This document shows, piece by piece, positions 1 through 6,173 of a stretch of 7,884 nt of DNA. This stretch comes from CAYZAW01 sp964476505 (GTDB lineage: Bacteria > Bacillota > Clostridia > Christensenellales > CAG-138), in NCBI GenBank assembly GCA_964476505.1, contig CAYZAW010000068.1, positions 1-7,884 of the forward strand, read 5' to 3'. A program made the position numbers and the translations under genes. The stretch's first letter is position 1; every line of letters starts with the position of its first letter. The notes beneath the pieces were generated by a model. The model was not told the DNA's origin, made no database searches, and worked only from the letters and a program-made list of their open reading frames with translations.

Positions 1-58
1 ATATGTATTGCTTTGCATCAATTATCTATTCTTCCATTAAAGCCAACACGCATTTTAT

Positions 59-87
59 TTGCATGAACGCCTGTCTGCCCCTATACT
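59..87 (+). promoter_or_regulatory. Predicted sigma-A promoter of tcdA
   Basis: A -35 box TTGCAT (59-64) and a -10 box TATACT (82-87) are separated by exactly 17 bases. Transcription would begin near base 94, leaving a leader of about 25 bases before the tcdA start. The spacing and box quality support a real promoter. It is a sequence match only, with no experimental support. Confidence 0.62.
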
Positions 88-118
88 AAATAACAAGACA
101 GCATGAAAGAGGCGGCAT

Positions 119-850
119 ATGGCAACAAGGTATGCAAGAACGGCGCTGTTATTGGGCGCGGACGGTGTAGAACGGCTAAAGGCGGCGCGGGTGGCTGTAT
201 TCGGCTTGGGCGGCGTTGGCGGCTATGCGGCAGAGGCGCTGTTAAGAAGCGGCATCGGCACGCTGGATGTGTTCGACGGGGATGTGTACTCCGAAAGCAA
301 CCTGAACCGGCAGCTGCACGCCACCGTGGAAACCATCGGCATGAATAAGGCGCTTGCGGTACAGGCGCGGGCAAGGCTGATCGCGCCGGATGCTGCTGTC
401 ACGGCCTACCCGCTGTTTTATGCGGCGGACAATGCGGATACGATCGACCTTTCCCGGTACGACGGAATCATCGATGCGATCGATACGGTATCCTCCAAGA
501 TCGAGCTGATCTGCCGCGCCAAGGCGGCGGGCGTTTACATCGTTTCCTCCATGGGCGCGGGCAATAAGCTTAGCGCCGCCGCCTTTCAAATCGCGGATAT
601 CGCGGATACCAGCGTTTGCCCCTTGGCACGGGTGATGCGCCGAGAGCTGAAAAAGCGCGGCATCGAGCATCTGCCGGTTGTGTACTCCACAGAACCGCCG
701 ATCACCCCCCTTGCCCCCGAAGCGGACGACGAAGCGCCTGCTGGGAAAAGGCAGACCCCCGGCAGCCTTTCCTATGTGCCCGCCGTGGCAGGATTGCTCT
801 TGGCAGGAGAGGTGATACAGCGTATCAGCGGGGTGAAAGGGCAAGCATAG
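119..850 (+). CDS. tcdA: tRNA threonylcarbamoyladenosine dehydratase (ThiF/E1-like, TcdA/CsdL family)
   Basis: This 243-residue protein is a ThiF/E1-like enzyme predicted to use ATP to cyclise the t6A base at position 37 of ANN-decoding tRNAs to ct6A in the cytoplasm. Visible motifs are the nucleotide-binding loop GLGGVGG (residues 29-35), an acidic strand end with the adenylating SNLNRQ motif (60-65), NK at 76-77, DAIDTVSSK (119-127) and GAGNK (146-150). The stretch PLARVMRREL followed by KKRGI is characteristic of the TcdA branch rather than of MoeB or ThiF, and the CxxC zinc pairs of MoeB are not seen. The length is slightly below E. coli TcdA and normal for Firmicutes. The ATG start is supported by AGAGG at 108-112, six bases upstream. 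The gene has its own promoter and converges on deoD. Other ThiF-family roles are possible but less likely. Confidence 0.9.
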   Translation: MATRYARTALLLGADGVERLKAARVAVFGLGGVGGYAAEALLRSGIGTLDVFDGDVYSESNLNRQLHATVETIGMNKALAVQARARLIAPDAAVTAYPLFYAADNADTIDLSRYDGIIDAIDTVSSKIELICRAKAAGVYIVSSMGAGNKLSAAAFQIADIADTSVCPLARVMRRELKKRGIEHLPVVYSTEPPITPLAPEADDEAPAGKRQTPGSLSYVPAVAGLLLAGEVIQRISGVKGQA

Positions 851-861
851 TGCTAGAAGAC

Positions 862-887
862 AAAAAGGCGGTAAATCCGCCTTTTTT
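862..887. terminator. Bidirectional intrinsic terminator between tcdA and deoD
   Basis: A GGCGG/CCGCC stem (867-871 with 877-881) closes a five-base loop and is flanked by an A run on the left and a T run on the right, so it can work for both convergent genes. It lies 12 bases past the tcdA stop and about 60 bases past the deoD stop. Confidence 0.85.
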
Positions 888-947
888 CTTTGTTTTTCTC
901 GATTGGTTCCGCAGTTTACCGTATACCGGTTTACCTGCTGTATTTGG

Positions 948-1661
948 TTATTCTGCGATGGACAGTGCAATTTCCATCATAGTGGTGAAGGTGGTTTGGC
1001 GCTCCTCCGGTGTGCATTCCTCGCCAGTTAAGATCAGGTCGGAAATGGTGCAGATGGCAAGCGCGTTTTTCCCTGCCCGGGCTGCTTCCATGTATAAGCC
1101 CGCCGCTTCCATTTCCACCGCGAGTACGCCCATCTTTGACCAGTCCTTGGTGGACATGGCATCGTCGTAAAAGGTATCCGAGGAGAACAGGTTGCCTACC
1201 ATCATCCTGGCACCACGGCGCTCTCCCTCCTCTACCGCCGCCCGCAGCAGCTTGTAGCTGGCGATCGGCGCAAAGGTACCCGGCAGCTTGAACTGGCTGG
1301 CAAAGTTGCTGTTGGTGCACGCGCCCATGCCCACCACGATATCCCGCAGCTTTAAGGAGGGATGGATACCGCCCGCCGTGCCCACGCGGATGATGTTTTC
1401 CACGCCGAACACGTTGAACAGCTCATGCGAGTAAATGCCGATGGAGGGCATGCCCATGCCGCTTGCCATCACGCTGACTTTTTTACCTTTATAAGTGCCC
1501 GTATAGCCCTGAATGCCGCGGATGTTGTTAACGAGCCTCGGCTCCTCTAAAAAGGTTCCCGCGATGAATTTGCTGCGGAGCGGATCGCCCGGCATCAGCA
1601 CGGTTTTTCCAAGGTCGTCCGGCGTACAGCCGATGTGCGGCGTAAGCGTTTTTGCTGGCAT
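948..1661 (-). CDS. deoD: Purine nucleoside phosphorylase, DeoD type
   Basis: This 237-residue enzyme is predicted to cleave purine (deoxy)nucleosides with phosphate, giving the free base and (deoxy)ribose-1-phosphate, for purine salvage in the cytoplasm. It matches the hexameric DeoD family along its length: His9, the phosphate-binding GDPLR (25-29) with Arg48 and Arg92, GMGMPS (68-73), VEMEAAG (182-188) for ribose binding, and the SD pair (207-208) containing the catalytic Asp, followed by ERQTTF (220-225). The phosphate-loop RVGS of E. coli is RVGT here (92-95), a conservative change. The length matches the usual 235-240 residues. The ATG at 1661 is chosen because AGGAGG lies at 1671-1676, nine bases upstream on this strand, and because family similarity begins there. 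It is monocistronic and convergent with tcdA. Confidence 0.95.
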   Translation of the reverse strand: MPAKTLTPHIGCTPDDLGKTVLMPGDPLRSKFIAGTFLEEPRLVNNIRGIQGYTGTYKGKKVSVMASGMGMPSIGIYSHELFNVFGVENIIRVGTAGGIHPSLKLRDIVVGMGACTNSNFASQFKLPGTFAPIASYKLLRAAVEEGERRGARMMVGNLFSSDTFYDDAMSTKDWSKMGVLAVEMEAAGLYMEAARAGKNALAICTISDLILTGEECTPEERQTTFTTMMEIALSIAE

Positions 1662-1698
1662 AAAAGGGTTCCTCCTTTGTTTTCTTTCAGCTAGTATC

Positions 1699-1727
1699 AG
1701 TATACCAAGTCTTCCCCATTCCCGCAA
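1699..1727 (-). promoter_or_regulatory. Predicted promoter of deoD
   Basis: Reading the minus strand, TTGCGG (1727-1722) is followed after 17 bases by TATACT (1704-1699). Transcription would start near 1692, giving a leader of about 30 bases that contains the AGGAGG ribosome binding site. The -35 box is only a partial match; a second possible -10 (GATACT, 1698-1693) sits directly downstream. Confidence 0.5.
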
Positions 1728-1776
1728 ATGGCTTGGCGCACCAATTTCCTGCAAAGTGCATAGTGTAAGCAATATA

Positions 1777-1800
1777 ACAATGTCGTATGCACCACATTGT
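1777..1800. other. Short dyad upstream of deoD (possible operator)
   Basis: Seven-base arms ACAATGT (1777-1783) and ACATTGT (1794-1800) form a perfect inverted repeat around a 10-base centre. It lies about 50 bases upstream of the predicted deoD -35 box in an AT-rich stretch. No regulator can be named. It could be a binding site, a remnant or chance. Confidence 0.25.
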
Positions 1801-1841
1801 AAAGCATGCGAAAAACCATTTGTGGGATAAACGTTTCTTTT

Positions 1842-1885
1842 CCAAGGGGCAAGGGGGGTTCCGATCCCTCCCTTATGCCCCTTGG
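1842..1885. repeat. Long imperfect stem-loop, left part of a hairpin cluster
   Basis: CCAAGGGGCA (1842-1851) pairs perfectly with TGCCCCTTGG (1876-1885), and inside it the G-run at 1852-1858 can pair imperfectly with CCCTCCCTTA (1866-1875). There is no T run after it, so it does not look like an ordinary terminator. It opens the GC-rich structured block that extends to about 2036. Confidence 0.55.
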
Positions 1886-1994
1886 AGAACCCTATAACCC
1901 CCTCAAACGGCCGCTCCGCGGGGGGTACGCCGCCTGTGGGCGGAGATTTACCGTATCCTCCCCCCGCCGAATATTTTTGGCGGATAAATGGGGT

Positions 1995-2036
1995 CCGGGG
2001 ATGAAATCCCCGGCGGGGCTTGGGGCGGAGCCCCAA
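1995..2036. repeat. Twin tight hairpins closing the hairpin cluster
   Basis: CCGGGGAT (1995-2002) and ATCCCCGG (2006-2013) form a perfect 8-base stem with a 3-base loop GAA. TTGGGGC (2020-2026) and GCCCCAA (2030-2036) form a perfect 7-base stem with a 3-base loop GGA. Two adjacent perfect stems with purine triloops are unlikely by chance and resemble the paired units of REP-type elements. Neither has a following T run. Confidence 0.65.
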
Positions 2037-2056
2037 TACAATGCTTTGGAGGGCTT

Positions 2057-2674
2057 ATGCTGCAAGTATTCCCTTACGACCGCCAAACCGCCGTAGCATA
2101 TGCGCACCGGTGGGCGTTTTCGAGAAACCCGGCGTATTTTGATTTTTCCGGTATCGGCGGAGACTGCACCAATTACGCCTCTCAATGCGTATATGCGGGG
2201 GCGCATATCATGAATTACACCCCTACGTTTGGCTGGTATTACATCAACGCCAATGACCGCACCGCCAGCTGGACGGGTGTGGAATACTTCTATAACTACA
2301 TGACGTCTTTCATGCAGGACGAAAACGAACCGGGGCCGTTTATGGAGGAGGTATCTCTAGACCGGCTGGAACCGGGGGATGTTGTGCAGCTTCGCTTCGA
2401 CGAGGGTTTTTTTGCGCATACGCCGGTGGTGGTGCAGGTGGGAACGCCACCCACGCCCGAGAACATACTCGTTGCCGCCCATTCCAACGATGCAGACAAC
2501 CGCCCGCTTTCCACCTATACCTATAACGAGGTGCGTGCGCTGCATGTGGTGGGCGTTCGGGTGCCTGTTTGCCAGTTGAAGCCCCCGGCTGTAAATACAG
2601 CTCCCGCCGTTCCCACACCGGTGCCAACGGAGCAAAAGGAAAGCGGCGAACAAGCAGCGCCGCCCGTTACTTAG
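2057..2674 (+). CDS. Amidase domain protein (Amidase_6-like, putative papain-fold hydrolase)
   Basis: This 205-residue protein looks like the clostridial 'putative amidase domain' family, a Cys/His hydrolase fold whose natural substrate is mostly unknown. Visible landmarks are an N-terminal YDRQTAVAYAHRWA helix (residues 7-20), GGDCTNYASQ with the predicted nucleophile Cys37, the family-typical FGWYY and WTG blocks (58-62, 72-74), LEPGDVVQL (104-112), a candidate catalytic His121 in FAHTPVVVQV, and HSNDADNRPLSTY (142-154). The C-terminal 33 residues are a Pro/Ala/Glu-rich tail without visible structure. No signal peptide or membrane segment is seen, so it is probably cytoplasmic or released by another route. 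The ATG at 2057 has GGAGGG at 2048-2053, only three to four bases away, which is tight; the domain starts right at this Met. A peptide or peptidoglycan amidase role is inference. Confidence 0.8.
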   Translation: MLQVFPYDRQTAVAYAHRWAFSRNPAYFDFSGIGGDCTNYASQCVYAGAHIMNYTPTFGWYYINANDRTASWTGVEYFYNYMTSFMQDENEPGPFMEEVSLDRLEPGDVVQLRFDEGFFAHTPVVVQVGTPPTPENILVAAHSNDADNRPLSTYTYNEVRALHVVGVRVPVCQLKPPAVNTAPAVPTPVPTEQKESGEQAAPPVT

Positions 2675-2700
2675 AAAGTGAGCCGTTACTCATAGGTATG

Positions 2701-2726
2701 CAAAACCGCGCTTTGGGGCGGTTTTG
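2701..2726 (+). terminator. Hairpin terminator after the amidase gene
   Basis: CAAAACCGC (2701-2709) and GCGGTTTTG (2718-2726) form a perfect 9-base stem around an 8-base loop, 26 bases past the stop codon. The T run is part of the stem and only four bases long, with GCCCG after it, so termination may be partial. It sits just before the promoter of the next gene. Confidence 0.6.
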
Positions 2727-2733
2727 CCCGCAC

Positions 2734-2762
2734 TTGCCACACTCCCCGTATTATGCTATACT
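2734..2762 (+). promoter_or_regulatory. Predicted main promoter (P1) of the aminoketone synthase gene
   Basis: TTGCCA (2734-2739) and TATACT (2757-2762) are each one base from consensus and 17 bases apart. Transcription would start at about 2769-2770, exactly where a 30-base dyad begins, leaving a leader of about 85 bases to the start codon. Confidence 0.65.
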
Positions 2763-2790
2763 TGTCCTCGTATTGTACGGTATTTATACC
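2762..2790 (+). promoter_or_regulatory. Possible second promoter (P2) overlapping the dyad
   Basis: TTGTCC (2762-2767) and TATACC (2785-2790) are 17 bases apart and lie directly downstream of P1. The -10 box falls inside the right half of the dyad at 2770-2799, so anything bound there would block it. It is weaker than P1 by sequence. Confidence 0.35.
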
Positions 2791-2799
2791 ATGCAATAC
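2770..2799. promoter_or_regulatory. 30-base dyad at the transcription start (candidate operator or leader hairpin)
   Basis: Outer arms GTATTG (2770-2775) and CAATAC (2794-2799) enclose inner arms GGTAT (2779-2783) and ATACC (2786-2790), all centred on the same point; the three-base joints pair only in part. The motif GTATT recurs at 2780-2784, 2823-2827 and 2836-2840. The position at the P1 start site fits a repressor site; as RNA it would be a leader hairpin. No regulator can be named. Confidence 0.45.
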
Positions 2800-2840
2800 A
2801 TCGTATAAATAGTCATAATAACGTATTTTTATGCAGTATT

Positions 2841-2848
2841 AAGGGGGG
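2841..2848 (+). promoter_or_regulatory. Ribosome binding site that selects the TTG start at 2855
   Basis: AAGGGGGG directly abuts a TTG at 2849, leaving no spacer, but stands six bases before the in-frame TTG at 2855. The second TTG is therefore the likely start; no ATG or GTG lies at a suitable distance. Confidence 0.65.
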
Positions 2849-2854
2849 TTGGTT

Positions 2855-5800
2855 TTGGAAACCATACAAGCTACTTCGCACCGGTTAAAAACCGGCACAC
2901 GCACCTTAGAAGCCATTTACAGCGCATTTATCGCGCATGCGGATTCACCCAGCGCACAGTATGATTATAATGGTGAAATTCGCTACATCACCTTCCGCGA
3001 ATACGACAGGCGCATCCGCCACGCGGCGGCAGGGCTGCAAAAAATGCTGGGCGTGCCCGAGTCCGCCCAGTTTGTTGGCATCCGGCTGGATAACTCCAAG
3101 GATTACTTTACGGTATTCTGGGGCGTGGTCATGGCGGGCTATCAGCCTGTTTTGATGGACTTCCGTTCCGACGAAAAACAGGTGCAGCATCTGGTGCGGC
3201 AAACCAATGCCGTTGCCGTGATCACCTCCGGCAGTATGACGCTGCCCGCGGGGGTCTCCATCATCGATCCGCGCTCGCTTTTGGTGGACTGCGACATGGA
3301 GCCCCGAGGCGCATTTTCCAACCGGGTGGCGCTTTGCACCTCCGGTACAACAGCATCCTCCAAGGTGTTCGTATTTGACGGACAAGCCCTCACCAACGCC
3401 TTAAACGACATGGCGGCATTCCAGCGCACCAATACGGATTTCATGAACGACAAGCCTCATCGCGTGCTGGCGTTTTTGCCGTTCCATCACATTTTCGGCT
3501 TTGTCACCATGGTGCTGATGTATCCGGTGTTCGGCAAAACCATCGTATTTCCCAAGGATCGCACCAGTAAGAGCGTACAGGAGGCGTGCCGCACGCATCA
3601 GGTAACGCACCTGTTCAACGTGCCGCTGTTCTGGAACGCCATTTCACAAAAGCTGATTCGCGCCGCCAGAAAGCGCGGAGAAGACAAAGAGCAGCAAATC
3701 AAAAAGATCATTGAAGGCTCCTGCAAAAAGCAGCGGCTGTTCCCGCGCGGCGGCAGGCAGTACTATGCGGGCGTTACTCATAACCTTAGAAAGAGCCTGT
3801 TGGGCACGCATTTGGTCTGTGCCATCAGCGGCGGCGGGCGAATCCTGCCGGACACGCTAAAAACCATCAACGGCATCGGCTACCAGCTGGTAAACGGCTT
3901 TGGCATGACGGAGCTTGGCATTACCTCCGTACAGCAGCTGAACCAAATCGAGGATCAGCTAAATGGCTGCGTAGGCCGTCCGTTCGTAGGAGTCAAGTAT
4001 AAGATCAAGCCCACCAACGAAAAGGAGCCGCACATTGGCGAGCTGCTGGTAAAATCCACCGCCATGCACATAGGCCGCATGGTAGACGGAGAAATGCAGC
4101 CTCCCGAGGTGGACGACGAAGGATATTTTGCCACCGGCGACATCGCCCGCTTTGAAAACGGCAGGCTGTGGTTGGAAGGCCGCCTTAAGGAAGTTATCAT
4201 CAACGAGAGCGGCGAAAACGTGTATCCGGACGAGCTGGAAGACGCTTTCTCCGACATAGACGCATTGACCAATGTTTGCGTGTTTGGCGCGGACTTTGGC
4301 GGCGCGTACGAGGATATCACGCTGGTGGCGTATGCCGACGGCGTTGCCCGGGATAAAGACAAGGTCGCCTCCTTGATCACCGAGCTTGCCGCAAGAAACG
4401 GGCAGCTGCCGATTTACAAGCGGGTGCGCCGCTGCTACCTGTCGCTTTCTCCCCTGCCTCTTACCGCCAGCATGAAGGTAAAGCGCCAGCAGGTGAAGGC
4501 AGACTTGGCGGCAGGCCGCTTCGACGCTGTGGAGATCGACTTGGCAAAGGGCCGTGTGTGCGGCACCATTGCCACGGAAGCCCCGGCAGTGGAGCGCAGC
4601 CAAGCTTATTTGGATATCTTAGGCAAGGTGAAGGAATTCTTTGCAGAAGAGTTGTGCCTCAATGTAGAGGACATTACCGACCGAGCGCATTTTGTGTACG
4701 ATTTGGGCGGCGACAGCTTAGCGTCGCTTGGTGTATTTACAAAAATCGAGGAGTACTTTGGCACCCTCATTACGGACGCGGAATACATCAACTGCACCTG
4801 CGCCGAGGACGCGGCGTTGCTGCTACTTAGCAAGCAGCAGTCTGGCGCAAAGCGCGCGCAGCGAAAGATCACCACCTTTGAGGATTCCAGAGAGTGGGAG
4901 GCGCTCTCTAAGCGCCTTGCGGAAGCGGAGAAAATCGGCAACCCCTACTTCGTGCCCCACGATTCGCCTTTAACGGATACCTCCGTGGTACACGGCAAAA
5001 CCGTTATCAATTACGGCTCCTACAACTACGTTTGCATGAGCGGCAACCCCCGCACCATCAAGGCTGCGCAGGAAGCCGCCGCCAAGTACGGCACGTCCGC
5101 CTCAGGAAGCCGCTTGTTGGCGGGCGAAAAAACGCTGCATCAGGAGCTGGAGGCCGCCATTGCAGAATGGAAGCACGCGGAGGCTTGCTTGGTTCTCGTT
5201 GGTGGGCACAGCACAAACGTAACGTTTGTTGGCAACTTCTGTAACGAGCATGATTTGATACTGTACGATGCGCTATCCCATAACTCCATCGTGCAGGGCA
5301 CGCAGCTTTCTCCGGCGGACAGCAAGGGCTTCCCCCACAACGATTATGCCGCGCTGGAAAGCATCCTAAGAGCCAACCGGGATCAATACGAAAAGGTGCT
5401 CATCGTGGTGGAGGGCGTATACTCCATGGACGGCGATATTGCGCCTATCCCCGAGTTCGTGCGCATCAAAAAGGAGTACGGCTGCTTCCTGATGGTAGAC
5501 GAAGCCCACTCCACCTGCTGCATCGGTGAAACAGGCCGTGGCGTGGATGAATACTTCCACCTTGCCCCGGATGATGTGGATATCAAAATGGGTACGCTTT
5601 CCAAGGGCTTGGGCACCTGCGGCGGATATCTGTGCGGTAAAAAGGCGCTTATTGAATACCTGCGGTATTATGTGCCGGGCTTTGTGTTCTCCGTGGGGCT
5701 GTCCCCAGTGTTGGCGGCTGCCACGCTGGAGGCGGTGCACATCATGCAGGAGGACAATTCTCTTGTAAAGTCTCTCCAGCAGAACATTGCAGACTTTATG

Positions 5801-6097
5801 GAGGCAGCGCACAAATACCGGTTCGACACCGGCTTGGCAGGCAAAACTGCCGTTGCGCCTATCCTCATCGGTGAGGACACGGTAGCATACGAGCTTTCCC
5901 GGCTGATGCTGGAAAATGGCGTGTTCGTGCCCCCCGCCGTATATCCCGCCGTGCCGCGCGGACAGGCAAGGCTGCGCTTCTGCCTGACCAGCTCCCATAA
6001 AAAGGAGCAGGCAGAAACGGCCATGGCATTACTTGATAAGCTCATTGCCGAAAACGGCTTTGACGTGCCGCGTACATGCGCGCCTAAGAACGCCTAG
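2855..6097 (+). CDS. Trifunctional acyl-adenylate ligase / acyl carrier / alpha-oxoamine synthase
   Basis: This 1080-residue fusion is predicted to activate a carboxylic (probably fatty) acid with ATP, load it on a carrier domain and condense it with an amino acid, releasing CO2 and an alpha-amino ketone. The ANL/FAAL-like ligase (about 20-555) shows TSGTT...K (162-170), GFGMTELG (348-355), TGD (427-429), GRLKEV (442-447) and a C-terminal TASMKVKR with catalytic Lys541. The carrier (about 585-658) has LGGDSL with phosphopantetheine Ser621. The PLP domain (about 672-1065) has GSR (751-753), His809 for cofactor stacking, EGVYSMDGD (853-861), DEAHS (882-886) and GTLSKGLG with PLP-binding Lys917, as in KBL, BioF and serine palmitoyltransferase. 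All key residues are present and the frame is unbroken. No membrane segment is obvious. It has its own promoter and terminator and no pathway neighbours. Acid and amino acid substrates cannot be read from sequence; a sphingoid-like lipid base is one possibility. Confidence 0.88.
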   Translation: METIQATSHRLKTGTRTLEAIYSAFIAHADSPSAQYDYNGEIRYITFREYDRRIRHAAAGLQKMLGVPESAQFVGIRLDNSKDYFTVFWGVVMAGYQPVLMDFRSDEKQVQHLVRQTNAVAVITSGSMTLPAGVSIIDPRSLLVDCDMEPRGAFSNRVALCTSGTTASSKVFVFDGQALTNALNDMAAFQRTNTDFMNDKPHRVLAFLPFHHIFGFVTMVLMYPVFGKTIVFPKDRTSKSVQEACRTHQVTHLFNVPLFWNAISQKLIRAARKRGEDKEQQIKKIIEGSCKKQRLFPRGGRQYYAGVTHNLRKSLLGTHLVCAISGGGRILPDTLKTINGIGYQLVNGFGMTELGITSVQQLNQIEDQLNGCVGRPFVGVKYKIKPTNEKEPHIGELLVKSTAMHIGRMVDGEMQPPEVDDEGYFATGDIARFENGRLWLEGRLKEVIINESGENVYPDELEDAFSDIDALTNVCVFGADFGGAYEDITLVAYADGVARDKDKVASLITELAARNGQLPIYKRVRRCYLSLSPLPLTASMKVKRQQVKADLAAGRFDAVEIDLAKGRVCGTIATEAPAVERSQAYLDILGKVKEFFAEELCLNVEDITDRAHFVYDLGGDSLASLGVFTKIEEYFGTLITDAEYINCTCAEDAALLLLSKQQSGAKRAQRKITTFEDSREWEALSKRLAEAEKIGNPYFVPHDSPLTDTSVVHGKTVINYGSYNYVCMSGNPRTIKAAQEAAAKYGTSASGSRLLAGEKTLHQELEAAIAEWKHAEACLVLVGGHSTNVTFVGNFCNEHDLILYDALSHNSIVQGTQLSPADSKGFPHNDYAALESILRANRDQYEKVLIVVEGVYSMDGDIAPIPEFVRIKKEYGCFLMVDEAHSTCCIGETGRGVDEYFHLAPDDVDIKMGTLSKGLGTCGGYLCGKKALIEYLRYYVPGFVFSVGLSPVLAAATLEAVHIMQEDNSLVKSLQQNIADFMEAAHKYRFDTGLAGKTAVAPILIGEDTVAYELSRLMLENGVFVPPAVYPAVPRGQARLRFCLTSSHKKEQAETAMALLDKLIAENGFDVPRTCAPKNA

Positions 6098-6130
6098 ATC
6101 AAATAGAACCAGTCAAACATCTGGAGCTTG

Positions 6131-6164
6131 CGGGCGGATGACCACATCCGCCCGTTTTATTTTA
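6131..6164 (+). terminator. Strong intrinsic terminator after the aminoketone synthase gene
   Basis: CGGGCGGATG (6131-6140) pairs perfectly with CATCCGCCCG (6145-6154) around the loop ACCA, followed by TTTTATTTTA. It lies 33 bases past the stop and separates this gene from glmU. Confidence 0.92.
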
Positions 6165-6173
6165 TGCGTTTAT

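Larger units (their letters stand above)
1842..2036. repeat. GC-rich hairpin cluster, probable REP-like dispersed element
   Basis: Within the 395-base gap between deoD and the amidase gene, this block carries at least five inverted repeats in a row: 1842-1885; CTCCGC/GCGGAG (1914-1919 with 1940-1945), with CCGCC/GGCGG nested in it (1930-1934 with 1939-1943); CCGCC/GGCGG near 1965-1984 around an AT-rich loop; and two tight hairpins at 1995-2013 and 2020-2036. Composition is far more G/C-run-rich than the flanks. No coding frame here resembles a protein. The style resembles dispersed palindromic elements of Clostridia genomes, but copy number cannot be judged from one window. Confidence 0.55.

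Noticed and set aside
911..938. Imperfect repeat of GTTTACC and weak GCAG/CTGC pairing downstream of deoD
   Set aside because: It is too short and imperfect to separate from chance; the nearby 862-887 hairpin explains termination.
242..970. Long minus-strand open frame opposite tcdA
   Set aside because: It is a shadow of the tcdA coding frame and crosses the terminator; its translation shows no domain-like pattern.
948..2036. deoD frame open far upstream, suggesting a 362-residue protein
   Set aside because: The extra 125 residues translate the promoter and hairpin cluster and resemble no domain; a perfect ribosome binding site sits nine bases before the ATG at 1661, where family similarity begins.
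1988..2056. Earlier ATG for the amidase gene at 1988
   Set aside because: The extension translates the hairpin repeats, and the amidase domain begins right after the ATG at 2057, which has its own GGAGGG.
5366..5998. Long minus-strand open frame inside the synthase gene
   Set aside because: It is antisense to the strongly conserved PLP domain, has no ribosome binding site or recognisable domain, and is explained by codon composition.
4922..6049. Reading the PLP domain as a biotin BioF or a threonine-pathway KBL
   Set aside because: The motifs are shared by the whole alpha-oxoamine synthase family; fusion to a ligase and carrier and the lack of biotin or threonine genes nearby make those specific roles unlikely.
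2855..6097. The three-domain gene as an artefact of two genes joined by a sequencing error
   Set aside because: The frame is continuous, the linkers contain no hidden stop, start or ribosome binding site, and all three domains are complete in a sensible catalytic order.
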